64,000 bases of DNA from positions 1 to 64,000 of IMG/VR virus record IMGVR_UViG_3300046170_000519; one strand, 5' to 3'. The stretch comes from a virus. Numbering within the stretch: the stretch's first letter is position 1; every line of letters starts with the position of its first letter. The notes under the pieces are model-generated. The model was not told the DNA's origin, ran no database searches, and saw nothing but the letters and a program-made list of their open reading frames with translations. Made by a program: the position numbers and the translations under genes. Positions 56,697 through 64,000 of the stretch are shown piece after piece.

Positions 56697-57259
56697 TTTA
56701 CTTCCATTAATTCTTTTATTTTGTCTCTAGCTTCATACCAAAGTTCAGATTCAACTTTCTCATCAAATGCTTGTAATTTCATTACTCCATAACGATACCA
56801 TACATCACATATCTTGTCGATGTTTTTATCATCGGGTTTTACATTATAATGATTCCAATGTTTTTCTCCATCAATAGTTTCTTGCTCTATCCATTCAGCA
56901 GGAAAACCATCGGGAAAATACATAAGAGCATTATCGTTCGCAAACTTTCTAGCAAGAGATACAAAGCTATCTTCTCTCTCATGTGACTCGTAAAGATCAA
57001 CATCTTCATACCAAGACTCACAAACACTAATCTCAAATTGAAAAGTATCTTTGATTGCAACATATTTTTGTTGCCATTTTGGTCGATTATCGTCACCATG
57101 CTCTAATATGTCAACACTATGATCTTTGCCATACCATTTCATGTGCCTAGTGACAAGACTCGCATAGATAATCTTTTGAAACTCTTTAAGAAGTTCTTGA
57201 TTAGACTTTGCAGTCATTGATGTTCTTTTAAAACTTACTGATAAACCTTCTCCGCTCAT
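56693..57259 (-). CDS. Hypothetical protein, 188 aa
   Basis: An alpha/beta acidic protein with MKWYGKDHSVDILEHGDD and MYFPDGFPAEWIEQETIDG. There is no recognised catalytic motif. The upstream TTGACG, 17 bp, AATATT promoter is weak. I do not recognise the family. Confidence 0.6.
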   Translation of the reverse strand: MSGEGLSVSFKRTSMTAKSNQELLKEFQKIIYASLVTRHMKWYGKDHSVDILEHGDDNRPKWQQKYVAIKDTFQFEISVCESWYEDVDLYESHEREDSFVSLARKFANDNALMYFPDGFPAEWIEQETIDGEKHWNHYNVKPDDKNIDKICDVWYRYGVMKLQAFDEKVESELWYEARDKIKELMEVK

Positions 57260-57268
57260 AACAAACTA

Positions 57269-57297
57269 AATATTATAGAAAAAATAGAGTACGTCAA
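57269..57297 (-). promoter_or_regulatory. Weak early promoter
   Basis: TTGACG, 17 bp, AATATT, then 9 nt to the ATG at 57259. Confidence 0.5.
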
Positions 57298-57338
57298 CAA
57301 AAATATCTTTTAAATACCCGCTTTAATAAGAAAAAAAG

Positions 57339-57416
57339 TTATAAATAAAATAATAAAAAGCTCAAGAAGGATATAATCATTATAAGAAATAATATAAGCC
57401 AACCTTCCGAATCCAT
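57339..57416 (-). CDS. 25-aa membrane micropeptide
   Basis: MDSEGWLILFLIMIISFLSF, then LLFYL: an acidic head of four residues and one long membrane helix. It lies 34 nt after the 127-aa gene. Same design as the peptides at 38166 and 61403. Confidence 0.48.
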   Translation of the reverse strand: MDSEGWLILFLIMIISFLSFLLFYL

Positions 57417-57450
57417 TTTTTAATTTTAATAAAACTTTTATATAATTATA

Positions 57451-57834
57451 TTAATCTTCAAATATAATTTTTCCACTTCCATCTTTATTATAATTAAATA
57501 AATAATTTGTTCTATCTGTATCTATTTGATGATAAGGATTATCTTCAGTTGGTGGATCAACTGCATAGCAAGCAACATCCCAAGACCATTCGCTAGGATC
57601 AGTATATTTATACTCATTATTCCAATTAAATTCTCCAACATTATCACCACAATAAATATTGTAATCTATGTAAGTACCATCTTCTAGTTGGTAACTATTC
57701 CAATAGTCAAAATTATCTCCATCGGTTTCGACTTCGGGATTAGCTTCAACTTTTTTAATATGAGTTAGTGCTAGATCAATTATTGCTAAAGCAACTTCTT
57801 TGGGTGCTTGCCAAGGTTTTTCTAGTTCAATCAT
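57451..57834 (-). CDS. Hypothetical acidic protein, 127 aa
   Basis: ATG 57834 (MIELEKPWQAPKEVALAI) overlaps the upstream stop by 8 nt. Tyr/Trp/Asp-rich body (NEYKYTDPSEWSWDVACYAV). Unknown family. Confidence 0.6.
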   Translation of the reverse strand: MIELEKPWQAPKEVALAIIDLALTHIKKVEANPEVETDGDNFDYWNSYQLEDGTYIDYNIYCGDNVGEFNWNNEYKYTDPSEWSWDVACYAVDPPTEDNPYHQIDTDRTNYLFNYNKDGSGKIIFED

Positions 57835-58063
57835 TTTGTGTTTCCTTATTTGATATTGTTCCATTTTTAATTAAAGACTCAAATATGCTCCACATTTTTT
57901 GATAGCGAGTTTCGTGCATTTGCTTCATGCCGATCAACATATTTAATAGTTGGTCTTCAGTATGCTTGATAGGGGAGTCCCCAATGGCATATATAATTGT
58001 TTCTATATCTTCACCTATTTGGTGAAGGTCACTCATTGCATCTTCTAAATCAAATCTATTCAT
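57827..58063 (-). CDS. Hypothetical helical protein, 78 aa
   Basis: An acidic helical protein (RFDLEDAMSDLHQIGEDIET). Overlaps the macrodomain gene by 8 nt. Unknown family. Confidence 0.58.
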   Translation of the reverse strand: MNRFDLEDAMSDLHQIGEDIETIIYAIGDSPIKHTEDQLLNMLIGMKQMHETRYQKMWSIFESLIKNGTISNKETQND

Positions 58064-58535
58064 GGTATCTAACTATATAGGTTTTAAATTTTCTGTCAAT
58101 CAAAATATCATTTATCATAGAAAAAATTACATTCCAACTTCCCCCTGCAAGTCCACAAGAAATACCCCAAGGTAAACCAAGAGTCTTTTCTGCCCCCTCA
58201 TGCTTGGATTGCCATTCAATATGAACCGCCACTTTACTTAATGCAACATAAAATGCTTCGTAATTAACTGACCTTTCATCTCCAATCTTCGATTGGGTAT
58301 ACATATTATAAATACCTTTATTTTGGGTAGCATCAGTCACCGCAAAACTATAATCTCCTAAAACATTATCGCCTTTCATCATTGCATGGCAATCGGCAGA
58401 GTAAGCATTAGGGTAGCGATATTTTATTTCCCTAGCGATTCCTGCACCCATAACATTATGAGTGTTACATGAATGAGCTATAAAGTCAATACCATTTGGA
58501 AAATCAAGAAGATTGCCATCTATTATTTGCACCAT
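58056..58535 (-). CDS. Macrodomain protein (ADP-ribose binding)
   Basis: A 159-aa protein: GNLLDFPNGIDFIAHSCNTH then NVMGAGIAREIKYRYP and GLPWGISCGLAGGSWN, the order of Poa1p/ALC1-type macrodomains. It probably binds or removes ADP-ribose or acts on ADP-ribose-1''-phosphate. It could counter host ADP-ribosylation or NAD-based defence; this is inference. Leaderless-type promoter. Confidence 0.85.
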   Translation of the reverse strand: MVQIIDGNLLDFPNGIDFIAHSCNTHNVMGAGIAREIKYRYPNAYSADCHAMMKGDNVLGDYSFAVTDATQNKGIYNMYTQSKIGDERSVNYEAFYVALSKVAVHIEWQSKHEGAEKTLGLPWGISCGLAGGSWNVIFSMINDILIDRKFKTYIVRYHE

Positions 58536-58541
58536 ACCAAC

Positions 58542-58570
58542 ACCTTAATAAATTATTAATCAAGAGTCAA
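58542..58570 (-). promoter_or_regulatory. Early promoter, leaderless type
   Basis: TTGACT, 17 bp, TAAGGT, then 6 nt to the ATG at 58535. Confidence 0.88.
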
Positions 58571-58573
58571 GCA

Positions 58574-61378
58574 TTATTTAAGACTTAAAAAATCATCCCA
58601 ACTTTTCCAAGTACCTAATCTTTCAAAAACCTTTTGAGGCTCTTTAGGGATAAAAGAAGGGAAATTACTTTTATCAAGAGTACGCTTCCAATAATTAGCA
58701 CTAGGACATTTTAATGGAGCAACCCAAATTTTGCATTCTTCATAAGAACCAAATTTTTCATTTCCTAAAAAATAAGTCCATCCTTGCCATTCATTCTTGT
58801 AAACACAATCGGGGTTTTTAGGGACGCCAAGAGGTAATTCTATACTTTTGTATTCCTTATGAGATTTAATTTTCATTGCTCTGACTTTTTTAACGGCAAC
58901 TGAAAAAGGAAGCCATTCTTGGAGTCTATTGGTATAACCCAAGAAATGACCCCAATTTTGCCAACACCCTTGTCTTTTGTAAACACTTTCGGGAGATTTT
59001 GGAAAATCATGTGGAGGAACAAGTAAATCTGGCATTTTACCTCTCACCCATTGCGAGAATTGCTTATTACTTGTAAAATTTAAAGGTTGAACTATCTTCA
59101 TCGCCTCTTCCATACTCATTATTTCTCGCAAATGACTTTCCGTTTTAAGAAAAACATTCCAACCTTGCCATTCTTTTTTATATGTAGAATGAGGAAAGTT
59201 GGGTACATTATCAGGCTTCACAGGAAAACCTTTAAGTTCACCTTTTTTCCATTTTGTAAATTGGGAACTGCTAGTAATGCCAATATTTATTAAATAATTT
59301 TGACATTCCGAGTAGGATAAATAGACAATAGCTTTCTTGCTTAAGAAATCATTCCAACCTTTCCACCCCTTATTTAAATAAGCTATTTGAGGATTTTTAG
59401 GTAAATTAAAATCTAAAGAAAGTGCATTTTCTTGCCACCAAGCTTTATATCCCTCAATACTTTGAAAATTTAAAGTTGCAACAAATTTTTTCGCAAATTC
59501 TATGGACACAAAATCCCCTTCGGCTTTACCTAAAAAATGAGCCGAACTTTTCCAATCGTCATATACCCCATTGGGATGCTTAGGTATATTAATTGGTCTT
59601 GGGGGCAAATGAGGCATATCACCATCCCACCATTTATGATAATCAATCATGCTTTCAAAACCTAAACTACGGACAAGTTTACAAAGCTCTTCAAAATTTA
59701 ACCAATCTTGTCTTTGACTAATATAACCAAAGAAATCTGCCGACCCTTTCCAATCTTTATGCCAAGGATGAGTTTCGGACTTTGGTTGCTCTATATGTTT
59801 AGGTAAACCTTTGGGGTAATTTTCGTCATAGTAATCGTGCCATTCTTTAAGACTTTTAATATTTAAAGGAGCAACATATTCTTTGGCTAAATGAAAAGGC
59901 ATAATACTACTCGCTCTATCAAGGGTAAGCTTAATTAAACCATCTTGGAGAAATTGAGGCAAATTTTGAAACAAAATCGTTTCACGAACTCCATCAAGAG
60001 CACCAACATTATTCATAAAAACATACTGATTAATATTCTCCACAATTCTTTCGTCATGACTCATTATTGCACTAATGACATTCATAACTGACTTATAATT
60101 TTTTTCGTCAACAAGCTCATCTACCAATTGATTATCAGATTGCAATAAGGGGAGCATTATTTGACTAACCTTTTCTCCACCTCTCAATGCTCTACCAATA
60201 CCTTGAACAATATCAACGACTGATTGCTTGGGGTCATTATAAATCACACAATCAATACCTGGAACATCGACGCCCTCAGTCAAACATCTAGCGTTAGTGA
60301 TAATTGCCTTTGGAGCATCTTCAAATCGCTTCAAAATATCACTTTTATTGGGTAAATTTCCATTTATATGAAAGATTTCATAACCCTCTAAATTAATATT
60401 ATCTGAGAAAAATTTAGCTCTCTCAATGCTTTGACAAAAAACAAGAACATGAGAACACCCACTTTCGTAAATAAAGCGTTCCGCAATTTTAATCTTAGCA
60501 TTTTGCTCGTCTTGATCTCCTAACAAACCATCCGCTTTCTTGTGACCACAAATTTGCACTTGAAAATCAGAAAGAAAACCGCTATCAATGCCTTGATTGA
60601 AAGACATATAGGTTAATTCTTCACCATAAATTGCAGGGTCATTCATGGAAGCAAAATCCTCATCATATAATCGACTCATTTTTGGAGTTGCAGTCATATA
60701 TAATCTGCGTTGACATCTAATTTTAGCGTCAAAATGGATGTCAGTTGATTGCTTGTCTATTTTTCCTGCGGTTCTATGTGCCTCATCGCAAATAGCTAAA
60801 TTAAATTGAAAGTTTTTACCTAAATAACTAAACGATTCTGTTATACGAGGCGAACTTTGGTAAGTGGAAATAATAATAAATTTTTGATGACGAGACATAT
60901 AGCCCGATTTACCTCTTCTTTTTTCCATACCTTGCTTTGGAGACTTTATGAAATTAGCTATTTCTTTTGGGTCTGTTGTAGGATTTAAATCATCAATAAA
61001 TTCTTTAGGATTCCATTGGTCAATACCATTGCCTAAATCATCCTTTGAGGAACAAACACATAAAACTTGAATGTTTTTAGGCAAATTTTTAGCAAAGAAT
61101 TTATAAATTTGATTAACCAAAAACAAACTAGGGCAAAGCATTAGTGTAGACTTTGATTGGAGAGCTTCGATTGCCCAAAGAGCTATAGCTGTTTTTCCTG
61201 CACCACAAGGTAGAATCGCTTGACCTCGATCAACTTTATTAACCATGAAGCCATGCATAATTTCATTCAACGCTTTTCGTTGATATGGTCGTGGGAAATA
61301 CTTTTTTTTATCTTCCCCAAAACTAAGTTTACGCAAGCGGTATTTAGGGACTTTTCTGACCTTTTGTTTTTTTGTCAT
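58574..61378 (-). CDS. DEAH helicase with seven W..W..FLG repeats
   Basis: A 934-aa SF2 helicase from ATG 61378 (MTKKQKVRKVPKYRL). Walker A CGAGKT (residues 58-63), DEAH (198-201), YMTATPK and a late QGIGRALRGG (motif VI) are all present. The last 380 residues hold about seven repeats of the form P-x-x-x-Y-x-x-xW-x-GW-x-x-FLG, the unit known as a phage-integrase repeat (PF14882 as I recall), probably for DNA binding. The promoter defines the start; the extra six codons upstream were rejected. Confidence 0.83.
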   Translation of the reverse strand: MTKKQKVRKVPKYRLRKLSFGEDKKKYFPRPYQRKALNEIMHGFMVNKVDRGQAILPCGAGKTAIALWAIEALQSKSTLMLCPSLFLVNQIYKFFAKNLPKNIQVLCVCSSKDDLGNGIDQWNPKEFIDDLNPTTDPKEIANFIKSPKQGMEKRRGKSGYMSRHQKFIIISTYQSSPRITESFSYLGKNFQFNLAICDEAHRTAGKIDKQSTDIHFDAKIRCQRRLYMTATPKMSRLYDEDFASMNDPAIYGEELTYMSFNQGIDSGFLSDFQVQICGHKKADGLLGDQDEQNAKIKIAERFIYESGCSHVLVFCQSIERAKFFSDNINLEGYEIFHINGNLPNKSDILKRFEDAPKAIITNARCLTEGVDVPGIDCVIYNDPKQSVVDIVQGIGRALRGGEKVSQIMLPLLQSDNQLVDELVDEKNYKSVMNVISAIMSHDERIVENINQYVFMNNVGALDGVRETILFQNLPQFLQDGLIKLTLDRASSIMPFHLAKEYVAPLNIKSLKEWHDYYDENYPKGLPKHIEQPKSETHPWHKDWKGSADFFGYISQRQDWLNFEELCKLVRSLGFESMIDYHKWWDGDMPHLPPRPINIPKHPNGVYDDWKSSAHFLGKAEGDFVSIEFAKKFVATLNFQSIEGYKAWWQENALSLDFNLPKNPQIAYLNKGWKGWNDFLSKKAIVYLSYSECQNYLINIGITSSSQFTKWKKGELKGFPVKPDNVPNFPHSTYKKEWQGWNVFLKTESHLREIMSMEEAMKIVQPLNFTSNKQFSQWVRGKMPDLLVPPHDFPKSPESVYKRQGCWQNWGHFLGYTNRLQEWLPFSVAVKKVRAMKIKSHKEYKSIELPLGVPKNPDCVYKNEWQGWTYFLGNEKFGSYEECKIWVAPLKCPSANYWKRTLDKSNFPSFIPKEPQKVFERLGTWKSWDDFLSLK

Positions 61379-61384
61379 GTCATG

Positions 61385-61413
61385 AATATTGCACAAAAAA
61401 TGTCATGAGTCAA
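61385..61413 (-). promoter_or_regulatory. Early promoter, leaderless type
   Basis: TTGACT (in the last codons of the micropeptide gene), 17 bp, AATATT, then 6 nt to the ATG at 61378. Confidence 0.78.
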
Positions 61414-61480
61414 GCATTAATAAACAACTAAATGCTACAATCGCTAAAATTAATAAAATATTTATTAAATAATTAATCAT
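61403..61480 (-). CDS. 25-aa membrane micropeptide
   Basis: MINYLINILLILAIVAFSCL then LMLDS: one membrane helix with an acidic end. The ATG overlaps the upstream stop as ATGA; its last codons double as the -35 of the helicase promoter. Confidence 0.5.
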   Translation of the reverse strand: MINYLINILLILAIVAFSCLLMLDS

Positions 61481-62028
61481 ACATCAAGTTTTCTTGGTAT
61501 TATTGAATTGCCATGCTCATCTTTATCTAAAGGAAGGACTATTTTAGCTTTAGAAGGGTCGGCAATAAAAATACGAGGATGGTTTTCTTCATCTAGTATT
61601 CTTTTTAAATTATTTGGATTAATCTCAACGCATTCTAGTAAGTCTTTTCCATTATGCTTATGAAGATCATAAGATTTTGGATACAAGCCTTCTTCTTGAT
61701 TGAGATAACAAATTATTCTTCCATATTTATAACGAGTTTTCCCTTTATAATAAATGTAACTTCCAATTTCAAAAGATTTTTTTTCAAACAATTTATGGCG
61801 AGGCACATAATATTTAGTGTTGTCTCTTTTTATTTTAAATGTTTTATATTCTCCATAAAAACTTTCAATAGGCAATAAAGTTTTAGAGTTAACTAAAATA
61901 CATTCTAGTGTTGGATTTTTTTTAACATCATCAAGAATAGATACAATTTGACCTACTCGCCTCTTTAATTTTAAAGATTTTTCTTTTATATAATCTCCTA
62001 TTTCTAATTTGCTATTATTTTTTTTCAT
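61477..62028 (-). CDS. Hypothetical basic protein, 183 aa
   Basis: A Lys-rich beta protein with two similar halves: GDYIKEKSLKLKRRVGQIVS and GSYIYYKGKTRYKYGRIICY, each a G-x-YI...R-x-GxI pattern, perhaps duplicated small barrels. Function unknown. Two ATGs six bases apart could start it. Confidence 0.58.
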   Translation of the reverse strand: MKKNNSKLEIGDYIKEKSLKLKRRVGQIVSILDDVKKNPTLECILVNSKTLLPIESFYGEYKTFKIKRDNTKYYVPRHKLFEKKSFEIGSYIYYKGKTRYKYGRIICYLNQEEGLYPKSYDLHKHNGKDLLECVEINPNNLKRILDEENHPRIFIADPSKAKIVLPLDKDEHGNSIIPRKLDV

Positions 62029-62494
62029 TTGCATTTAAATCTTTTTTAAGTTTCTTTTCAATAGAAAAACTGCAAAAGGGGCTATGTCTATATATACCAA
62101 CCATAAAAGATTTTGCTTTATTAGCTTTTGCTCCAAAACTATGTGGGGTTACTCGTGACCCACAATTTCTGCAAGGAGCAAGACCTTTATGCAAAGCCTT
62201 TTTTAAGACGTGGTCTTTAGGAAGATGCCAATCAAGGTAGTTAATAATATACCTCTCTTCTTTTTCAGAAAAAGCATTTGTTTTATTTTTCTTTCTAAAA
62301 TCTAATTTTAATGAGTAAAGTTTTTCATGAAGCTTTGGAAACTCACTATCAATACGCACATCTAAAATCTCATGCATCTCGACCCCAAAGGGCGTTCCAA
62401 AATCTTTACCCCCTTTTCGATCATAAGTTGATTTATGATGTCCATGAGCCAAATTTAAAAAAAGTAACGAAATAAGTATTTTTATAATTTTCAT
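62015..62494 (-). CDS. Secreted Cys/His-rich protein, 159 aa
   Basis: From ATG 62494: a signal peptide (MKIIKILISLLFLNLAHG) and a mature basic part with CRNCGSR and RHSPFCSF, two possible metal ligands pairs. Probably periplasmic; role unknown. The promoter excludes the longer upstream frame. Confidence 0.62.
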   Translation of the reverse strand: MKIIKILISLLFLNLAHGHHKSTYDRKGGKDFGTPFGVEMHEILDVRIDSEFPKLHEKLYSLKLDFRKKNKTNAFSEKEERYIINYLDWHLPKDHVLKKALHKGLAPCRNCGSRVTPHSFGAKANKAKSFMVGIYRHSPFCSFSIEKKLKKDLNANEKK

Positions 62495-62501
62495 AATAAC
62501 C

Positions 62502-62530
62502 AAACTAAAAGAAAAGAAAGGAGATGTCAA
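62502..62530 (-). promoter_or_regulatory. Early promoter, near-leaderless
   Basis: TTGACA, 17 bp, TAGTTT, then 7 nt to the ATG at 62494. Confidence 0.88.
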
Positions 62531-63531
62531 GCTTTTTGGAAATTTTGTTTAAGAAGTCTAATAGCTTTATCTTTCTGCTTAACTTCACACTCCCATTTAA
62601 CTTGTTTGCTTGGCTCTATCGCTATAATAGGCGGAGTGTTACCAAGGGCAAAATAATCGGCATGGGCGCGAGGTTTTTGTGGAGTCCCCTCAGACCAATG
62701 AAACACAGGAGCAATAAAATTGTTATCACCATCTCCTTGATTAACCCACGTGTAGGCACAACGTTCTGCTTGAAATGCGACATTGTGATCTTCTGATGGA
62801 TTGCAAAAATCATGAAGATTATCATAGCAGACAGGGATATTTGCACCAAATGTTTCAAACAAATACTCGCTTAATTTAATGCAATTATCCACATTAAAAA
62901 AACCTTTGTCTTCATTCTCGATAGTAAGACGCTTGTAAACACCTTTATCGCACATAGAAAGATTGCGAAAAAATCTAGTCGCAACTATTTCTAAGCTTTC
63001 ATCCATTTTTGGGGTGTAATTGATATGAATGTTCATTGGCGCAGTATGATCTTGCGGAAGACCTAACATATCAAGAACACTCGCTTGAAAATTTAATTCT
63101 TTAATGGTTCTAGCTACCGCATCTCTATTGGTAGAAGCAAGAACATTGAATTGGTCGGGGTGAGAACCAATTGTAAGATTGAATTTTTTGGCAATTTTAC
63201 CTGCGAATTTTAATTCTTCTTTTATTGAAACTCTATCGGGCAAATCTTCATAGTTGACATCTGTATTATCATCTGTAATGAGCGGAAAAAGAGCAGAACT
63301 AAGACGATAATGTAAAATACCATTGTTAATGCAATGACGAATAATGTAACGAGTGACGCGAGCATTGTGAAGAATTCTGCTAGACAAATCTTTGATAGCT
63401 TGATCTCTGCCATTTTGTAAGGAAAGATCGCTAAATCTTTTTCTAGTCATTGTTCTAAAAGAATACTTTTTTTTATCTTTATCTTTTAATTCTTCGCTAA
63501 TGCAAGTTAAGCCTAGTATTTGATCAGTCAT
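62527..63531 (-). CDS. uvsE: UV-damage endonuclease (UvdE/UvsE type)
   Basis: A 334-aa TIM-barrel nuclease: ISxELK-like N-end, LHYRLSSALFPLITDD (residues 74-89), IGSHPDQFNVLAST (121-134), MNIHI, RLTIENEDKG, CYDNLHDFCNP and FHWSEG, all metal-site segments of the UVDE family. It nicks DNA beside UV photoproducts, consistent with a sunlit habitat. Leaderless-type promoter. Confidence 0.92.
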   Translation of the reverse strand: MTDQILGLTCISEELKDKDKKKYSFRTMTRKRFSDLSLQNGRDQAIKDLSSRILHNARVTRYIIRHCINNGILHYRLSSALFPLITDDNTDVNYEDLPDRVSIKEELKFAGKIAKKFNLTIGSHPDQFNVLASTNRDAVARTIKELNFQASVLDMLGLPQDHTAPMNIHINYTPKMDESLEIVATRFFRNLSMCDKGVYKRLTIENEDKGFFNVDNCIKLSEYLFETFGANIPVCYDNLHDFCNPSEDHNVAFQAERCAYTWVNQGDGDNNFIAPVFHWSEGTPQKPRAHADYFALGNTPPIIAIEPSKQVKWECEVKQKDKAIRLLKQNFQKA

Positions 63532-63537
63532 AGTATA

Positions 63538-63566
63538 TAATATGACATAAAATTAAAAAACGTCAA
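63538..63566 (-). promoter_or_regulatory. Early promoter, leaderless type
   Basis: TTGACG, 17 bp, ATATTA, then 6 nt to the ATG at 63531. The -10 is imperfect. Confidence 0.65.
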
Positions 63567-63580
63567 TAATAAAAAAAGAT

Positions 63581-63608
63581 TTGACTTTCAAAAAAAGATT
63601 TGTAAGAT
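63581..63608 (+). promoter_or_regulatory. Rightward promoter of the replication module
   Basis: TTGACT, 16 bp, TAAGAT, about 9 nt before the ATG at 63618; divergent from the UV-endonuclease promoter. Confidence 0.65.
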
Positions 63609-63617
63609 TAAGGCATT

Positions 63618-63863
63618 ATGAAAAGAGGTAGACCAAAAGGATATAGTCCGTACACTGAAATTACTTACGAAGAATTAGCTGATTGGGTCGGGAGGAAGGC
63701 AAAAATACCCGTCTCAAAAAAATGGCTTCAAGCTCTTATGGGCGAAAATACAAATGAGGAATCAAGCGATTTTTTTGTTGACGACAGTTCAATGAAAGAT
63801 TATGATACACCTCAATTAGAATCCAAAATAGAATACACCTTAACCCATTTTGAAAATGAATAA
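63618..63863 (+). CDS. Conserved AT-hook-type small protein, 81 aa
   Basis: Begins KRGRPKGYSPYTEITYEELA then DWVGRKAKIPVSKKWLQAL, a pattern I recall from marine phages. The KRGRPKG start is an AT-hook for minor-groove binding. Acidic C-terminus. Leads the rightward operon and overlaps the ATPase gene by 8 nt. Confidence 0.68.
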   Translation: MKRGRPKGYSPYTEITYEELADWVGRKAKIPVSKKWLQALMGENTNEESSDFFVDDSSMKDYDTPQLESKIEYTLTHFENE

Positions 63864-64000
63864 TTATTTCTCTCATTTAGTTGGACAACAAGCAGTAAAA
63901 AAGAAATTATCTTTTTATTTAGACGCCTTTAATAAGACTTCTCAAGCTCCTTTTTTGCTCATGTCGGGAGCAAAAGGTTTAGGTAAAACTGAATTTGCGA
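63856..64000 (+). CDS. AAA+ ATPase, RuvB/clamp-loader-like (runs off the right edge)
   Basis: The first 48 residues read NNYFSHLVGQQAVKKKLSFY then PFLLMSGAKGLGKTEFA: a GQ...K..L box followed by Walker A GAKGLGKT, as in RuvB and clamp-loader ATPases. The start overlaps the upstream stop (ATGAATAA). Which of the two families applies cannot be told from this fragment. Confidence 0.78.
   Translation, partial: MNNYFSHLVGQQAVKKKLSFYLDAFNKTSQAPFLLMSGAKGLGKTEFA

Overview
The window is part of the AT-rich genome of a tailed bacteriophage (Caudoviricetes). There is no rRNA, no host housekeeping gene and no CRISPR array. Genes are short, tightly packed and often overlap as ATGA or TAATG. A terminase-portal-protease-capsid-tail block lies beside a long run of small early genes. 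Consensus sigma70-type promoters (TTGACA, 17 bp, TAnnnT) and purine-rich ribosome sites point to a host with an ordinary housekeeping sigma factor, probably a marine proteobacterium. The host cannot be named from this sequence. Genes such as phoH, a UV-damage endonuclease and the portal/tail types fit a marine phage.

Layout. 1-24.2 kb, all on the minus strand, is the late module. Read in the direction of transcription it holds phoH, small membrane and zinc proteins, a sigma-like factor, an ERCC4 nuclease, a HAD phosphatase, large terminase, portal, a conserved zinc protein, a sulfotransferase and a methyltransferase-like gene (apparently cargo), a protease-scaffold fusion, a decoration-like protein, the major capsid protein, a giant threonine-repeat protein, neck/tail completion proteins, the tail tube, two related tail-assembly proteins and the start of the tape measure. 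24.2-27.2 kb is a short plus-strand early block. 27.3-63.5 kb is nearly all minus strand: about 90 small early genes with recognisable islands. These are GP88-like and DUF932-like proteins, an exostosin-like glycosyltransferase with secreted proteins, rIIB and rIIA, tRNA-Cys, a SprT-like protease, a nuclease-like protein, an AbrB-like protein, an HNH nuclease, a second sulfotransferase, a macrodomain protein, a DEAH helicase with W..W..FLG repeats, and a UV-damage endonuclease. At the right edge a plus-strand operon begins with a RuvB/clamp-loader-like AAA ATPase.

The most striking features are regulatory. Twenty-seven promoters place the start codon 5-7 nt after the -10 hexamer (23 of them at exactly 6 nt), so the mRNAs should be leaderless. 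In 25-34.4 kb, nine copies of a palindrome / GC-core / palindrome element separate transcription units. In five minus-strand copies the element ends 25-26 bp before the -35, resembling the mobile promoter-stem-loop cassettes (PeSL) of T4-type phages. A stand-alone noncoding RNA gene of about 340 nt, with a consensus promoter and a 13-bp terminator stem, sits at 35 kb. A scattered set of 16-55 aa single-helix membrane peptides, below normal gene-calling size, lies at operon ends.

Limits: everything is read by eye. Family names rest on remembered motifs, not on searches. Many small genes have no recognisable function and are described as such.
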